From: an uncultured Muribaculaceae bacterium
GTDB taxonomy: Bacteria; Bacteroidota; Bacteroidia; Bacteroidales; Muribaculaceae
Direction: 5' to 3'
Assembly (NCBI GenBank): GCA_910577585.1
Contig: CAJTNN010000001.1
Span: 1 to 64,000, forward strand
Length of the DNA: 64,000 nucleotides
Under the pieces are notes generated by a model. That model searched no databases. It worked only from the letters and a program-made list of their open reading frames with translations, and was not told the origin of the DNA. Of the stretch, positions 16,086 to 24,418 are shown in pieces (positions within the stretch are counted from its first letter, which is position 1; each line of letters begins with the position of its first letter). Position numbers and translations under genes: made by a program.

Positions 16086-16123
16086 AAAATCCGGCTAAAT
16101 ACTCATTTTAGCCGGATTTTTTT
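16086..16123 (+). terminator. Strong intrinsic terminator between ahpC and ahpF
   Basis: A perfect 14-bp stem (16086-16099 with 16107-16120) and a 7-base loop are followed by a run of T to 16123. It is one of the clearest terminators in the window. ahpF must be expressed by read-through or from its own promoter in 16124-16227. Confidence 0.9.
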
Positions 16124-16227
16124 GAAACGAATCATCTGTGCGGTTTTAATTGCTTCGCAAACAAAAATTTAAACCGCAGCAATCAGGCAACTACATATTT
16201 ATTTAGACAATAATTAGAAATTACGAT

Positions 16228-17784
16228 ATGTTAGATAACGATATCATACAGCAACTACGCTCAATATTCGCCGATCTCGGCGCACGCATCACTCTGCGCA
16301 TGTCAGCAGCCGATCCTCAGGCCGATGAGGCTCGCCAGATGAAGGAATTTCTCGGCGATTTCGCATCATCTTCGCCCGACATCGACTTTGAGGAGACTAC
16401 TGCTCAAGTCGAGGCTCCGCAGTTTGAAATCCTAAAGGATGGAGAGCCTACGGGGGTGAAGTTTGTGGGCATACCTAACGGACACGAGTTCACCACACTT
16501 CTGCTGGCTGTGCTCAATGCCTGCGGAAAGGGTAAGAATATGCCTGACGATGCCCTCTCGGCACGCATTCAGGCTCTCCGTGGTCCGATTGACCTGCGCA
16601 CATTCGTGTCGCTCACCTGCACCAACTGCCCGGATGTGGCCCAGGCACTCAACGTCATCGCCATTCTCAACCCCGAGGTGAGCAATTCGGTGATTGATGG
16701 CGCTGTAGTGCAGCCTGTGGTCGATAAACTCAATATCCAGTCAGTGCCTACGGTATACGCCGGCGATGCCATGCTCGGTGTTGGCCGCCAGTCGCTGGCC
16801 GACCTTATCGATAAACTCGAGGAGCGTTACGGCAAGAATGAGACCGATGCAGCTCCTGTGGAGCATGAATTTGATGTGGTGGTGCTCGGCGGAGGTCCTG
16901 CCGGTGCAGCCGCTGCCATCTATGCAGCCCGAAAGGGGGCGAAGGTGGCAGTCGTGGCCAAAGCTATCGGCGGACAGGTGAAGGAGACAATGGGAATCGA
17001 GAACCTTATCTCGGTGCCCGAGACCACCGGACCGAAACTTGCCTCCGATCTGCGCATCCACCTCGAGCAGTATCCGATTGCCATCTTCGACAACCGCTCC
17101 GTAGATGCCGTAGAGGTCAGCGACAAGCGCAAGACTCTGCGCGCCGGTAATGAGAGCTTCTCCGCTCCGGCGCTGATTGTGGCCACTGGTGCCAGCTGGC
17201 GCAAACTGAATGTGCCCGGCGAAGAGGACCATATCGGCAAGGGTGTGGCCTTCTGCACACACTGCGATGGTCCATTCTACGCAGGCAAGAAGGTGGCCGT
17301 AATCGGCGGCGGCAACTCAGGTATAGAGGCAGCCATCGATCTGGCTGGAATATGCCCCGATGTGCAGGTGTTTGAGTTTATGGATACTCTTAAGGCTGAT
17401 GAGGTGCTTCAGGAGAAGGCCGAGTCTATGCCCAACATGCACATCCACACCTCGATGCAGGTGATGGAGGTCGAGGGTGGCCCAGGCAATGTGACCGGAC
17501 TGAAGGTCAAGGACCGTCTCAGCGGCCAGGTCAAGACGGTGAGTGTCGACGGCGTGTTTGTGCAAATCGGTCTGAGCCCCAACAGCGCGCTTTTCAAGGA
17601 TATCCTTGAGATGACACGCGCTGGTGAGATTAAGGTCGATGAACGTTGCCGCACCAGCGTGAAAGGCATTTACGCCGCAGGCGATGTCACCAGCGTCCCC
17701 TACAAACAGATTATCATCGCCATGGGTGAAGGCGCCAAGGCTGCCCTCACAGCCTTCGACGACTCTATCCGAGGCGAAATCTAA
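16228..17784 (+). CDS. ahpF: Alkyl hydroperoxide reductase subunit F
   Basis: This 518-residue flavoprotein transfers electrons from NAD(P)H to AhpC. The N-terminal 200 residues are the double thioredoxin-fold domain with redox pair CTNC (Cys131/Cys134). An FAD-binding motif GGGPAG follows near residue 222, then the thioredoxin-reductase-like CTHC pair (Cys343/Cys346), the NAD(P)-binding GGGNSG near 364, and a C-terminal FAD motif (GIYAAGDVT). All expected parts are present at normal length. It follows ahpC, separated by hairpins and a terminator. Confidence 0.97.
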   Translation: MLDNDIIQQLRSIFADLGARITLRMSAADPQADEARQMKEFLGDFASSSPDIDFEETTAQVEAPQFEILKDGEPTGVKFVGIPNGHEFTTLLLAVLNACGKGKNMPDDALSARIQALRGPIDLRTFVSLTCTNCPDVAQALNVIAILNPEVSNSVIDGAVVQPVVDKLNIQSVPTVYAGDAMLGVGRQSLADLIDKLEERYGKNETDAAPVEHEFDVVVLGGGPAGAAAAIYAARKGAKVAVVAKAIGGQVKETMGIENLISVPETTGPKLASDLRIHLEQYPIAIFDNRSVDAVEVSDKRKTLRAGNESFSAPALIVATGASWRKLNVPGEEDHIGKGVAFCTHCDGPFYAGKKVAVIGGGNSGIEAAIDLAGICPDVQVFEFMDTLKADEVLQEKAESMPNMHIHTSMQVMEVEGGPGNVTGLKVKDRLSGQVKTVSVDGVFVQIGLSPNSALFKDILEMTRAGEIKVDERCRTSVKGIYAAGDVTSVPYKQIIIAMGEGAKAALTAFDDSIRGEI

Positions 17785-17808
17785 AAGAACCTATATCTTA
17801 CATAAATA

Positions 17809-17852
17809 CTCCCCGCTGCCAGTCCTCAATAACGAGGGTCGGCAGCGGGGAG
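17809..17852 (+). terminator. 12-bp GC-rich hairpin after ahpF
   Basis: CTCCCCGCTGCC at 17809-17820 pairs exactly with 17841-17852, and an inner CCTC/GAGG stem extends it. No U-run follows, so it is a weaker terminator or a 3'-end stabiliser. Confidence 0.5.
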
Positions 17853-17917
17853 CTTCATATCAAATTCAGATTGGCTTCCTATAGGCCTCATATAACCGCC
17901 ATATGATATGGGGATTA

Positions 17918-17948
17918 TTTGAGGTACCGGAAAAAATGAGTAAATTTG
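17918..17948 (+). promoter_or_regulatory. Full Bacteroidota promoter TTTG-N19-TAAATTTG, leaderless
   Basis: TTTG at 17918-17921 and TAAATTTG at 17941-17948 have the ideal 19-bp spacing. The ATG follows after four bases (17953), so the transcript is predicted to have no leader. Confidence 0.75.
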
Positions 17949-17952
17949 CACT

Positions 17953-18528
17953 ATGGAATTCAGAATCATACCGGCATCACCCTCACATGCCGAATTTATA
18001 GCCGAGGCGGTAATGACCGCCATCGGCAATGAAATCTGCTGCCATATGGCTGGCGGCGCGCAACGTCTGCCTCTCGTAAGGGAGGTATTCACTCGGCTTG
18101 CCCGACGTGAGGACTCGCAGTACAGCTATCTCAACTCACTCATTGCACTCGACCCGGAGGGTAATCCGGCCGCTGCGATAGTGAGCTACGACGGGGCGCG
18201 CCTCTATGAGTTGCGCCAGGCGTTTGTAGATGAGGCCAACGCGCTGCTCGGCTGGAATGTGACCCAGAATGATTTTCAGGATGAAACATCGGCCGATGAG
18301 TTCTATCTTGACTCGCTGATGGTGAGCCCGGCCTACCGGCGCCGTGGGCTCGCCGGACGCCTGATAGCACTGGCTGCGCAGCGCGCGCGTGAGAATGGCA
18401 AACCTCTTGGACTGCTTGTGGATTACGACAATCCGGAAGCGCGCCGACTATATGTGTCGACAGGCTTCCGGAGTGTAGGTGAGCGTCCCTTCGCCGGCAC
18501 GATGATGGAGCATATGCAGATGGCATGA
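17953..18528 (+). CDS. GNAT-family N-acetyltransferase
   Basis: This 191-residue protein is predicted to transfer an acetyl group from acetyl-CoA to an unknown amine. The acetyl-CoA pyrophosphate loop is clear: LDSLMVSPAYRRRGLAGRLI (motif A, with the R/Q-x-x-G-x-G/A form RRGLAG), followed by the later motif-B region (NPEARRLYVSTGFRSVGE). The N-terminal half is more divergent and should hold the substrate site. The start is fixed by a near-ideal promoter ending four bases before it. It converges with crcB. Confidence 0.85.
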   Translation: MEFRIIPASPSHAEFIAEAVMTAIGNEICCHMAGGAQRLPLVREVFTRLARREDSQYSYLNSLIALDPEGNPAAAIVSYDGARLYELRQAFVDEANALLGWNVTQNDFQDETSADEFYLDSLMVSPAYRRRGLAGRLIALAAQRARENGKPLGLLVDYDNPEARRLYVSTGFRSVGERPFAGTMMEHMQMA

Positions 18529-18583
18529 TACTCTCCTTCATCTGACCGTCACGGCGCGAGACGTTGTGATTGATGAGGCTCGA

Positions 18584-18955
18584 TTATCTGATGATTGCAC
18601 GACCGGCCCATACCAGAAGTATGCCGATCACAACAGTGGCAACGAGATAGGCTGCGAAGGTGCCCCAGTCACCCTTGCTGCCAAGCACCCACATGTCATC
18701 GGCAAACGATGAGAATGTGGTGAAGCCGCCGCAGAATCCGGTGATGAGAAGCACATTCTCACCCGGTGTCATCACGTGGGCCTTCTCAAGCAATCCGAAG
18801 AAGATGCAGATAAGGAAGCATCCGATGATGTTGACCAGGAACGTGCCCATAGGGAAGGCTCCGTGAAACATTCCTGAACTCCATTTCCCGACAAGGAATC
18901 GTCCGCATGTGCCCACAAATCCGCCGGCACCTGCAATAAGCATTGATTTAATCAT
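18584..18955 (-). CDS. crcB: Fluoride ion channel CrcB/Fluc
   Basis: This 123-residue membrane protein has four hydrophobic helices. The family signature is complete: GGFVGTCGRF near the N-terminus, GTFLVNIIGCF in helix 2, and GFCGGFTTFSSF in helix 3, which contains the Phe-box and the Na+-binding break. Dual-topology dimers export fluoride. I looked for the crcB-motif fluoride riboswitch in the leader and did not find it. The gene converges with the GNAT gene and diverges from rlmD. Confidence 0.95.
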   Translation of the reverse strand: MIKSMLIAGAGGFVGTCGRFLVGKWSSGMFHGAFPMGTFLVNIIGCFLICIFFGLLEKAHVMTPGENVLLITGFCGGFTTFSSFADDMWVLGSKGDWGTFAAYLVATVVIGILLVWAGRAIIR

Positions 18956-19188
18956 AGTGAAATAAGATTAAGTTAAGTTTTTCTATGATTCCCTCGCAAT
19001 CCCGGCTCTCCGCTCCGGGTGGAATCAGCCGGAATCGGTGGCTATATGCCGCTACATCTTTGGCAGATGTTTGCCGGATTGAGGGTATAGAGAGTGGACT
19101 GATCATCAGCCTCCACACACCCGAAAGGAATCATCAAGTTAAGATTTATTTTACAATTTCAACAAACAACAACTATAAAGGTTGAACA

Positions 19189-20697
19189 ATGGGTAGAAAA
19201 AAACGTCCCCTTCCGCTGCTGGAGGGTATTGAGATAACCGGGCTGGCTGCTGAAGGAAAGGCTCTCGCCAAAGTCAGACTCCGGCCTGAGGATGAGTCTC
19301 CGATTGTGATATTCATCCCCTACGGTGCACCGGGTGATATTGTGGATATTCAGCTCGACAAGAAGAAGCATTCGTATGCCGAGGCCCACATCACACGCAT
19401 GGTCACACCTTCGGCCATGCGCTGCGAGCCTATGTGCAGCCATTTCAGTATCTGTGGCGGCTGCAAATGGCAGCATATCCCCTATGCCGAGCAACTGGTG
19501 CAGAAGCATACGCAGGTCAGCGATGCACTCACACGCATCGGCAAAATCTCACTGCCTGAGATTCGCCCCACTCTCGGGTCGGCCGCGACGGTGGCCTACC
19601 GCAACAAGATGGAGTATACATTCTCCAATAAGAAGTGGCGCACTTTTGAGGAGTTACGCTCGGGAGTGGAATTCACCGACTCGCCGAATGCTCTTGGGTT
19701 CCACATACCCGGTGCGTTCGATAAGGTGCTCCACATCGAGAAGTGCTGGCTGCAGGAGGAGTTCGGCAATCGGGTGCGCAATTTCATCTATGACTATGCG
19801 CTGAAGAATGGCCTGAGTTTCTACGACATCCGCAACAACCATGGGCTGCTGCGCACACTGATGATACGCACCGCCTCGACTGGTCAGAAAATGGTGGTGG
19901 TGGCCTTCGGCGAAGATGATGCTGCGGCTATCGCTTCGCTGATGGATGCTGTGGCTGCCGAATTCCCCGAAATCACCTCGCTTCAATATGCCATCAACCT
20001 GAAGCTCAATGACTCGCTGGCTGACGTCGAGATTAACCCATGGCGTGGCCCGGCGTTTATCGAGGAGGAGATGGAGGGGCTGCGCTTCCGGGTGAATGCG
20101 AAGTCGTTCTACCAGACAAATTCTCGCCAGGCCTACGAACTCTATAAGGTGACTCGCCTATTCGCCGGTCTTGACCCGTCAGATCCGGGTTATGCCGCAG
20201 GTTCTGCTGCCACAGGCGAGGCTATACCCTCATGGGTTGCCGAAGGGCGCAAGCCTCTGGTGTATGATCTCTACACCGGCACCGGCACAATCGCCAACTT
20301 CGTGGCGCGCCAGGCCGAGGCTGTGGTGGGCATTGAGTATGTGGAGGTGGCCATTGAGGATGCACGCCTCAACTCTAAGGTCAACGGCATCGACAACACC
20401 ACCTTCTTCGCCGGCGACATGAAGGATGTACTGACTGATGATTTCATCAGCCGTCACGGACGTCCTGACGTGATGATTGTGGATCCTCCGCGGGCCGGTA
20501 TGCACGAGGATGTGGTGAAGGTGATTCTTAACGCCGCCCCGGAGGTGATAGTCTACGTCAGCTGCAATCCGGCCACCCAGGCCCGCGACCTGGCGCTGAT
20601 GGACTCTGCCTACCGCGTGACCGATGTGCAACCCGTAGATATGTTCCCACACACCCACCACGTGGAGAATGTGGTGCGCCTACGCCGACGCGAATGA
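19189..20697 (+). CDS. rlmD: 23S rRNA (uracil-C5)-methyltransferase RlmD/RumA-like
   Basis: This 502-residue SAM-dependent RNA methyltransferase opens with a TRAM domain (about residues 10-72). An iron-sulfur cluster site follows: Cys83-x5-Cys89-x2-Cys92 in CSHFSICGGCKW, with a fourth Cys at about 186 (EKCW). The SAM motif is YDLYTGTGTIANF. The family's later motifs DPPRAGM and the catalytic VSCNP are both present. The family methylates U1939 or related uridines in 23S rRNA, or tRNA U54; the exact target is not decidable here. An insertion of about 30 residues rich in Ala/Gly/Ser (around residues 326-350) precedes the SAM motif. Confidence 0.9.
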   Translation: MGRKKRPLPLLEGIEITGLAAEGKALAKVRLRPEDESPIVIFIPYGAPGDIVDIQLDKKKHSYAEAHITRMVTPSAMRCEPMCSHFSICGGCKWQHIPYAEQLVQKHTQVSDALTRIGKISLPEIRPTLGSAATVAYRNKMEYTFSNKKWRTFEELRSGVEFTDSPNALGFHIPGAFDKVLHIEKCWLQEEFGNRVRNFIYDYALKNGLSFYDIRNNHGLLRTLMIRTASTGQKMVVVAFGEDDAAAIASLMDAVAAEFPEITSLQYAINLKLNDSLADVEINPWRGPAFIEEEMEGLRFRVNAKSFYQTNSRQAYELYKVTRLFAGLDPSDPGYAAGSAATGEAIPSWVAEGRKPLVYDLYTGTGTIANFVARQAEAVVGIEYVEVAIEDARLNSKVNGIDNTTFFAGDMKDVLTDDFISRHGRPDVMIVDPPRAGMHEDVVKVILNAAPEVIVYVSCNPATQARDLALMDSAYRVTDVQPVDMFPHTHHVENVVRLRRRE

Positions 20698-20744
20698 CCC
20701 TCTCCCCATCCGTACCCCCCCCACGAAAATTGCATTTTTGATTC

Positions 20745-20788
20745 GTAAACGGCCCAAACTACTGCATCGCGGAGTTTGGGCCGTTTAC
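20745..20788. terminator. Perfect 16-bp hairpin after rlmD
   Basis: GTAAACGGCCCAAACT at 20745-20760 is exactly complementary to 20773-20788, with a 12-base loop. No U-run follows on either strand. It is probably the end of the rlmD transcript, although the missing tail leaves other RNA roles open. Confidence 0.55.
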
Positions 20789-20917
20789 CGTGGAAGGAGG
20801 GACGGAACAGTCGTATATTCCGCCACACTGGCTACCGCTCCGTCCCTAACCGCGTTCAAATACCACTCTCAATTTTTTGAAACTCTCAATGCAGTTGACA
20901 AGAGAAGCTGTTCAGAT

Positions 20918-20948
20918 TTTGAATTTCAGGAATTTTGCGTTATATTTG
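20918..20948 (+). promoter_or_regulatory. Strong promoter TTTG-N19-TATATTTG of the Fic gene
   Basis: TTTG at 20918-20921 and TATATTTG at 20941-20948 have ideal spacing. The start point should fall near 20953, inside the first copy of the 24-bp tandem repeat. Confidence 0.7.
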
Positions 20949-21010
20949 CATCAAATAAGAGTATTGCAATTGCATCAAATAAGAGTATTACAATCGCAAT
21001 AAATAAGAAC
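20947..21010 (+). repeat. 24-bp tandem repeat, 2.6 copies, in the Fic gene leader
   Basis: Copies 20947-20970 and 20971-20994 differ at one base (G/A), and a degenerate partial third copy runs to 21010 (AAATAAGA is kept). The array starts at the last bases of the -7 element and fills the 5' leader. It may be an operator for the winged-helix domain of the encoded protein; that is inference. Confidence 0.8.
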
Positions 21011-21054
21011 AACTGTCAGTTAGAATATAAGAGCAACACAACAATATTATAATA

Positions 21055-22578
21055 ATGGCAACACCACAGCAACTTCTTGCAGACTCTCTTGAAGAACTGC
21101 ACAGGCTTCAAGATTCTAATCCTCATGTTGTAATACGGGGAACAGAACAACTGTCTCGTACTCATTTGAAACGCCTCCTCGACAATGGTTGGTTGCAAGA
21201 GGTGATGAAAGGATGGTATGTCCCATCACATCCAGGCAGTGAGGGTGACACTGCTGTATGGTATACATCATACTGGCATTTCATCCGTGCTTATGCTAAA
21301 TGGAAATTTGGTTCAGACTGGTGCTTGTCACCAGAAATGTCGCTTGACATTCATTCAGGGAAAACAACTGTGCCGACACAACTTATAATTAAGTCGCCCA
21401 AAGCGAACAATAATCTGGTTGGGCTTCCTTATGGGCATTCTTTGCTTACACTTAGGGGGGACGTCGAGCAAGAGTATATTGAGGTAGAGCCAAACTCCGG
21501 GTTAAATCTCCTCACGCTTGAATATGCGTTGGCCTATGCTTCCCCTTCTTATTATCGCAATGATTCGACATCTGCAAAAGTGTGCCTTTCTATGCTTGCA
21601 ACATCTGTGAATATTTTGAAGGTGTTGACAAGAAATGGTGCGACTACGCGAGCAGGGCGCATAATTGGAGCAATGAGATCCATAGGCAATTCCATTGCGG
21701 CTGATGAAATTTCAACCACAATGAAAGACTTTGGCTATACTATCGTAGAAGAGAATCCTTTTGAGGAGTTGCCTCCGACCTCAATCGCCGGACCCGTCTC
21801 ACCTTATGTAGGTAGATTAAGGCTCATGTGGCAGAATATGCGACAACAAGTAATCGATAATTTCCCTGAGTTGCCTCATCATGTCGCTGATGCCGACAAA
21901 TATCTCGCACAAGTTGACGAAAAATATTTGGAGGACGCTTATCATTCACTGTCAATAGAGGGTTATCAAGTGTCACGTGAACTTATTGAAAAAGTGCGGA
22001 GTGGCAATTGGAAACCAGATGCAGACGACAGAGAACACAGAAACGCATTGGTAGCCCGTGGTTACTACCAAGCCTTTCAAGCTGTGAAGGATTCTGTGAA
22101 TAAGATTATCAGAAATACAAATCCCGGCGCAGTTGTTGGTAAAGACCATTCGAGATGGTACCGTCAGATGTGGATGCCATTTGTCACTGCTGGTATACTC
22201 TCTGCTTCTGATCTCATTGGGTATCGTAACAGCCAAGTTTATATCAGAGGTTCGCAGCACATTCCACTTAATCCGAAGGCTGTGGCTGACGCAATGCCTG
22301 AATTTTTCAGACTGCTTACGGATGAACCCGATGCAAGAGTCCGCGCCGTACTTGGGCACTTTATGTTCGTATTTATCCATCCTTATATGGATGGGAATGG
22401 TCGAATGGGACGCTTTATCCTTAATGCAATGCTTGCATCCGGAGGTTATCCTTGGACTGTAGTTCCTTTGGAATCACGAAAGGAATATATGAAGGCTCTT
22501 GAAAAAGCCAGTGTATCATCAGACATCAGTGACTTCACAAGGATTATAGCCACACTGGTATCCTCAAATAACAAGTAA
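21055..22578 (+). CDS. Fic-domain protein with AbiEi-like N-terminal region
   Basis: This 507-residue protein carries an intact Fic active site, HPYMDGNGRMGR at residues 442-453, matching HxFx(D/E)GNGRxxR. Family members transfer AMP or another NMP to target proteins. SLSIEG near residues 298-303 matches the inhibitory (S/T)xxxE(G/N) helix placed before the Fic core, so the enzyme should be self-inhibited. Residues 1-60 (SRTHLKRLLDNGWLQEVMKG) resemble the winged-helix N-domain of AbiEi-type antitoxins, and residues 80-125 fit the following AbiEi-like fold. The combination suggests a DNA-binding, self-regulating toxin-like enzyme. It is AT-richer than the flanking hut and rlmD genes and is bordered by tandem repeats and a palindromic element, which suggests horizontal transfer. 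No separate antitoxin gene is adjacent. Confidence 0.85.
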   Translation: MATPQQLLADSLEELHRLQDSNPHVVIRGTEQLSRTHLKRLLDNGWLQEVMKGWYVPSHPGSEGDTAVWYTSYWHFIRAYAKWKFGSDWCLSPEMSLDIHSGKTTVPTQLIIKSPKANNNLVGLPYGHSLLTLRGDVEQEYIEVEPNSGLNLLTLEYALAYASPSYYRNDSTSAKVCLSMLATSVNILKVLTRNGATTRAGRIIGAMRSIGNSIAADEISTTMKDFGYTIVEENPFEELPPTSIAGPVSPYVGRLRLMWQNMRQQVIDNFPELPHHVADADKYLAQVDEKYLEDAYHSLSIEGYQVSRELIEKVRSGNWKPDADDREHRNALVARGYYQAFQAVKDSVNKIIRNTNPGAVVGKDHSRWYRQMWMPFVTAGILSASDLIGYRNSQVYIRGSQHIPLNPKAVADAMPEFFRLLTDEPDARVRAVLGHFMFVFIHPYMDGNGRMGRFILNAMLASGGYPWTVVPLESRKEYMKALEKASVSSDISDFTRIIATLVSSNNK

Positions 22579-22587
22579 GCAACCTTA

Positions 22588-22664
22588 AGTATCTCTCAAA
22601 AATAATGCATAAGTAGTTGTTCATTAATTCTTCGCAACTACTTATCTAATTTCTGAGAGATACT
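22588..22664. repeat. Palindromic intergenic element, copy 1 (long hairpin)
   Basis: Left arm 22588-22619 and right arm 22635-22664 form a long imperfect stem. The outer part is AGTATCTCTCA against its complement, the inner part ATAAGTAGTTG against its complement, with a 15-base loop. On the minus strand the core reads TAAGTAGTTGCGAAGAATTA, the signature shared with the copies at 39922 and 40649. It sits just after the Fic stop codon and may also end that transcript. Confidence 0.75.
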
Positions 22665-22752
22665 CATTTGGCAAAATCTGCGACGAAATACTTTGGTAAA
22701 TGCCCCCACCTCTGCGATGCGGTAGTTTAATCCCTGATTTCATCAGAAAGAT

Positions 22753-22796
22753 GCCTCCCGGCATGATAGGATTGCGTATCCTTCATGCCGGGAGGC
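22753..22796 (-). terminator. Long GC-rich hairpin between fic and hutH
   Basis: A 14-bp perfect stem (22753-22766 with 22783-22796) is extended by a 5-bp inner stem. It lies between two convergent genes. A short U-containing stretch (ATCTTTCT) follows on the minus strand, so it best serves as the hut operon terminator. Confidence 0.55.
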
Positions 22797-22822
22797 CGTT
22801 ACTTTATCAGTGGGTCGATGTC

Positions 22823-22844
22823 AAGTATCTCTCAAAAGTAGTTG
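22823..22844 (+). repeat. Partial copy of the palindromic element arm
   Basis: AAGTATCTCTCAAAA followed by GTAGTTG repeats, in shortened form, the left arm of the element at 22587-22619. It lies between the hairpin and the hutH stop codon. Confidence 0.6.
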
Positions 22845-22868
22845 TGCCTTATTATTCGGAGGTACTTA

Positions 22869-24377
22869 TCAATCGACGGCTTTCTCGAGCACGATGTCGA
22901 AGTGGTCGAGGAAGTTCATAGTCTTCTTGATGTAGTCTTCCATCACCACGTCGTCCTCTACGAAGGGCACCTCCTTGCGGTAGCTCTCCATCACAGTCTC
23001 GATATAGGGAGAGGATTTGAGCGGACGGCGGAAGTCAATGCCCTGGGCGGCATTCATCAGCTCTACGGCTGCGATATATTTCAGATTGTCAATTATCTTA
23101 TGCAGCTTGGTGGCGGCATTGGCACCCATCGACACAAGGTCCTCCTGGCCATTCGAGCTCACAATCGAGTCGCAGCTTGCCGGCCAGGCGTACATCTTGT
23201 TCTGGCTCACCATCGATGCCGCAGCATACTGCGGAATCATGAAGCCAGAGTTCAGGCCCGGCTTGGCCACGAGGAACTCGGGCAATCCGCGCAGACCCAT
23301 GATGAGCTGCGCCACACGGCGCTCGGAGATATTGCCGAGTTCATGCAGCGCCACACCCATATAATCAAAGGCCAGCGCCAGAGGCTCGCCATGGAAGTTG
23401 CCACCCGACACCACCATATCCTCATCAGGGAAGACTGTGGGATTGTCGGTGACTGAGTTGATCTCGATATGCAGCACATCGGTGACATGGTTCATGGCAT
23501 CCTTCACCGCGCCATGCACCTGCGGAATGCAGCGGAATGAATAGGGATCCTGCACATGCTCCTTCTCGCGCTTGATAATCTCTGAGCCCTCGAGCAGCTG
23601 ACGGAACATGCGTCCGGTCTCAATCTGTCCGGGGTGAGGGCGCACCTGCTGGATGCAGTTGAAGAAGGGCTCGATGCGGCCGTCGAATGCTTCGAGCGAC
23701 ATTGCGCCGAAGAGGTCGAAGCAGTTCACGAGATGCCAGCCGTCGATGAGGGCCTTGATGCCGTTGGCGCTCATGAACTGGGTGCCGTTGAGCAGCGCCA
23801 GACCCTCTTTTGATTTCAGTTTGATCGGGTTCCAGCCGAAGATGTTCAGCACCTCATGGCCCGAGCGGCGCTTACCCTGAAACATCACCTCACCCTCGCC
23901 GATAAGTGGCAGGAAGAGATTGGCCAGAGGGGCCAGGTCGCCGCTGGCTCCGAGTGAGCCACGGTCGTAGACCACCGGCAGGATATCATTATTATAGAAA
24001 TCGAGTATACGCTTCACTGTCTCTACCTGCACGCCGCTGAAGCCCATCGAGAGGGCATGGGCCTTGAGCAGGAGCATGAGCTTCACCACTTCGGGAGCCA
24101 CCGGAGTGCCGACACTGCATGAATGGCTCTTTACGAGATTCTCCTGCAGTGTGGTGAGGTCTTCGGGCGAGATATGCTTGTTGCAGAGCGAACCGAAACC
24201 TGTGGTGACGCCATAGATAGGCACAGTGTTGGCATCCGTCTTCTTGTCGAGGAAGTCACGGCAATACTGAATCTTCTCTACTGCCTCATCCGAAAGCGTC
24301 AGTTTGGCGCCGCTCTTGAGGATCTCTTCTATCAGGTCGTAGGTCAATGGTGAGCTACCGATAGCATAAGTTTCCAT
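22869..24377 (-). CDS. hutH: Histidine ammonia-lyase
   Basis: The 502-residue enzyme deaminates L-histidine to trans-urocanate, the first step of histidine breakdown. The MIO-forming triad Ala-Ser-Gly lies in GSLGASGDLAPLA at about residues 141-143. The family segments GVTTGFGSL, LLNGTQFMSANG and the Gln-rich VQDPYSFRC are all present, and the length is typical. It is the last gene of the minus-strand hutU-hutI-hutH cluster, starting 41 bp after hutI ends. Confidence 0.97.
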   Translation of the reverse strand: METYAIGSSPLTYDLIEEILKSGAKLTLSDEAVEKIQYCRDFLDKKTDANTVPIYGVTTGFGSLCNKHISPEDLTTLQENLVKSHSCSVGTPVAPEVVKLMLLLKAHALSMGFSGVQVETVKRILDFYNNDILPVVYDRGSLGASGDLAPLANLFLPLIGEGEVMFQGKRRSGHEVLNIFGWNPIKLKSKEGLALLNGTQFMSANGIKALIDGWHLVNCFDLFGAMSLEAFDGRIEPFFNCIQQVRPHPGQIETGRMFRQLLEGSEIIKREKEHVQDPYSFRCIPQVHGAVKDAMNHVTDVLHIEINSVTDNPTVFPDEDMVVSGGNFHGEPLALAFDYMGVALHELGNISERRVAQLIMGLRGLPEFLVAKPGLNSGFMIPQYAAASMVSQNKMYAWPASCDSIVSSNGQEDLVSMGANAATKLHKIIDNLKYIAAVELMNAAQGIDFRRPLKSSPYIETVMESYRKEVPFVEDDVVMEDYIKKTMNFLDHFDIVLEKAVD

Positions 24378-24418
24378 ATGTCTTTATAGGGTATTAAAAT
24401 TTAAGTTTTTCTGATTAT

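Noticed and set aside
18956..19120. Possible fluoride riboswitch upstream of crcB
   Set aside because: The conserved GAUGG and paired GGC/GCC elements of the crcB motif were not found in the minus-strand leader.
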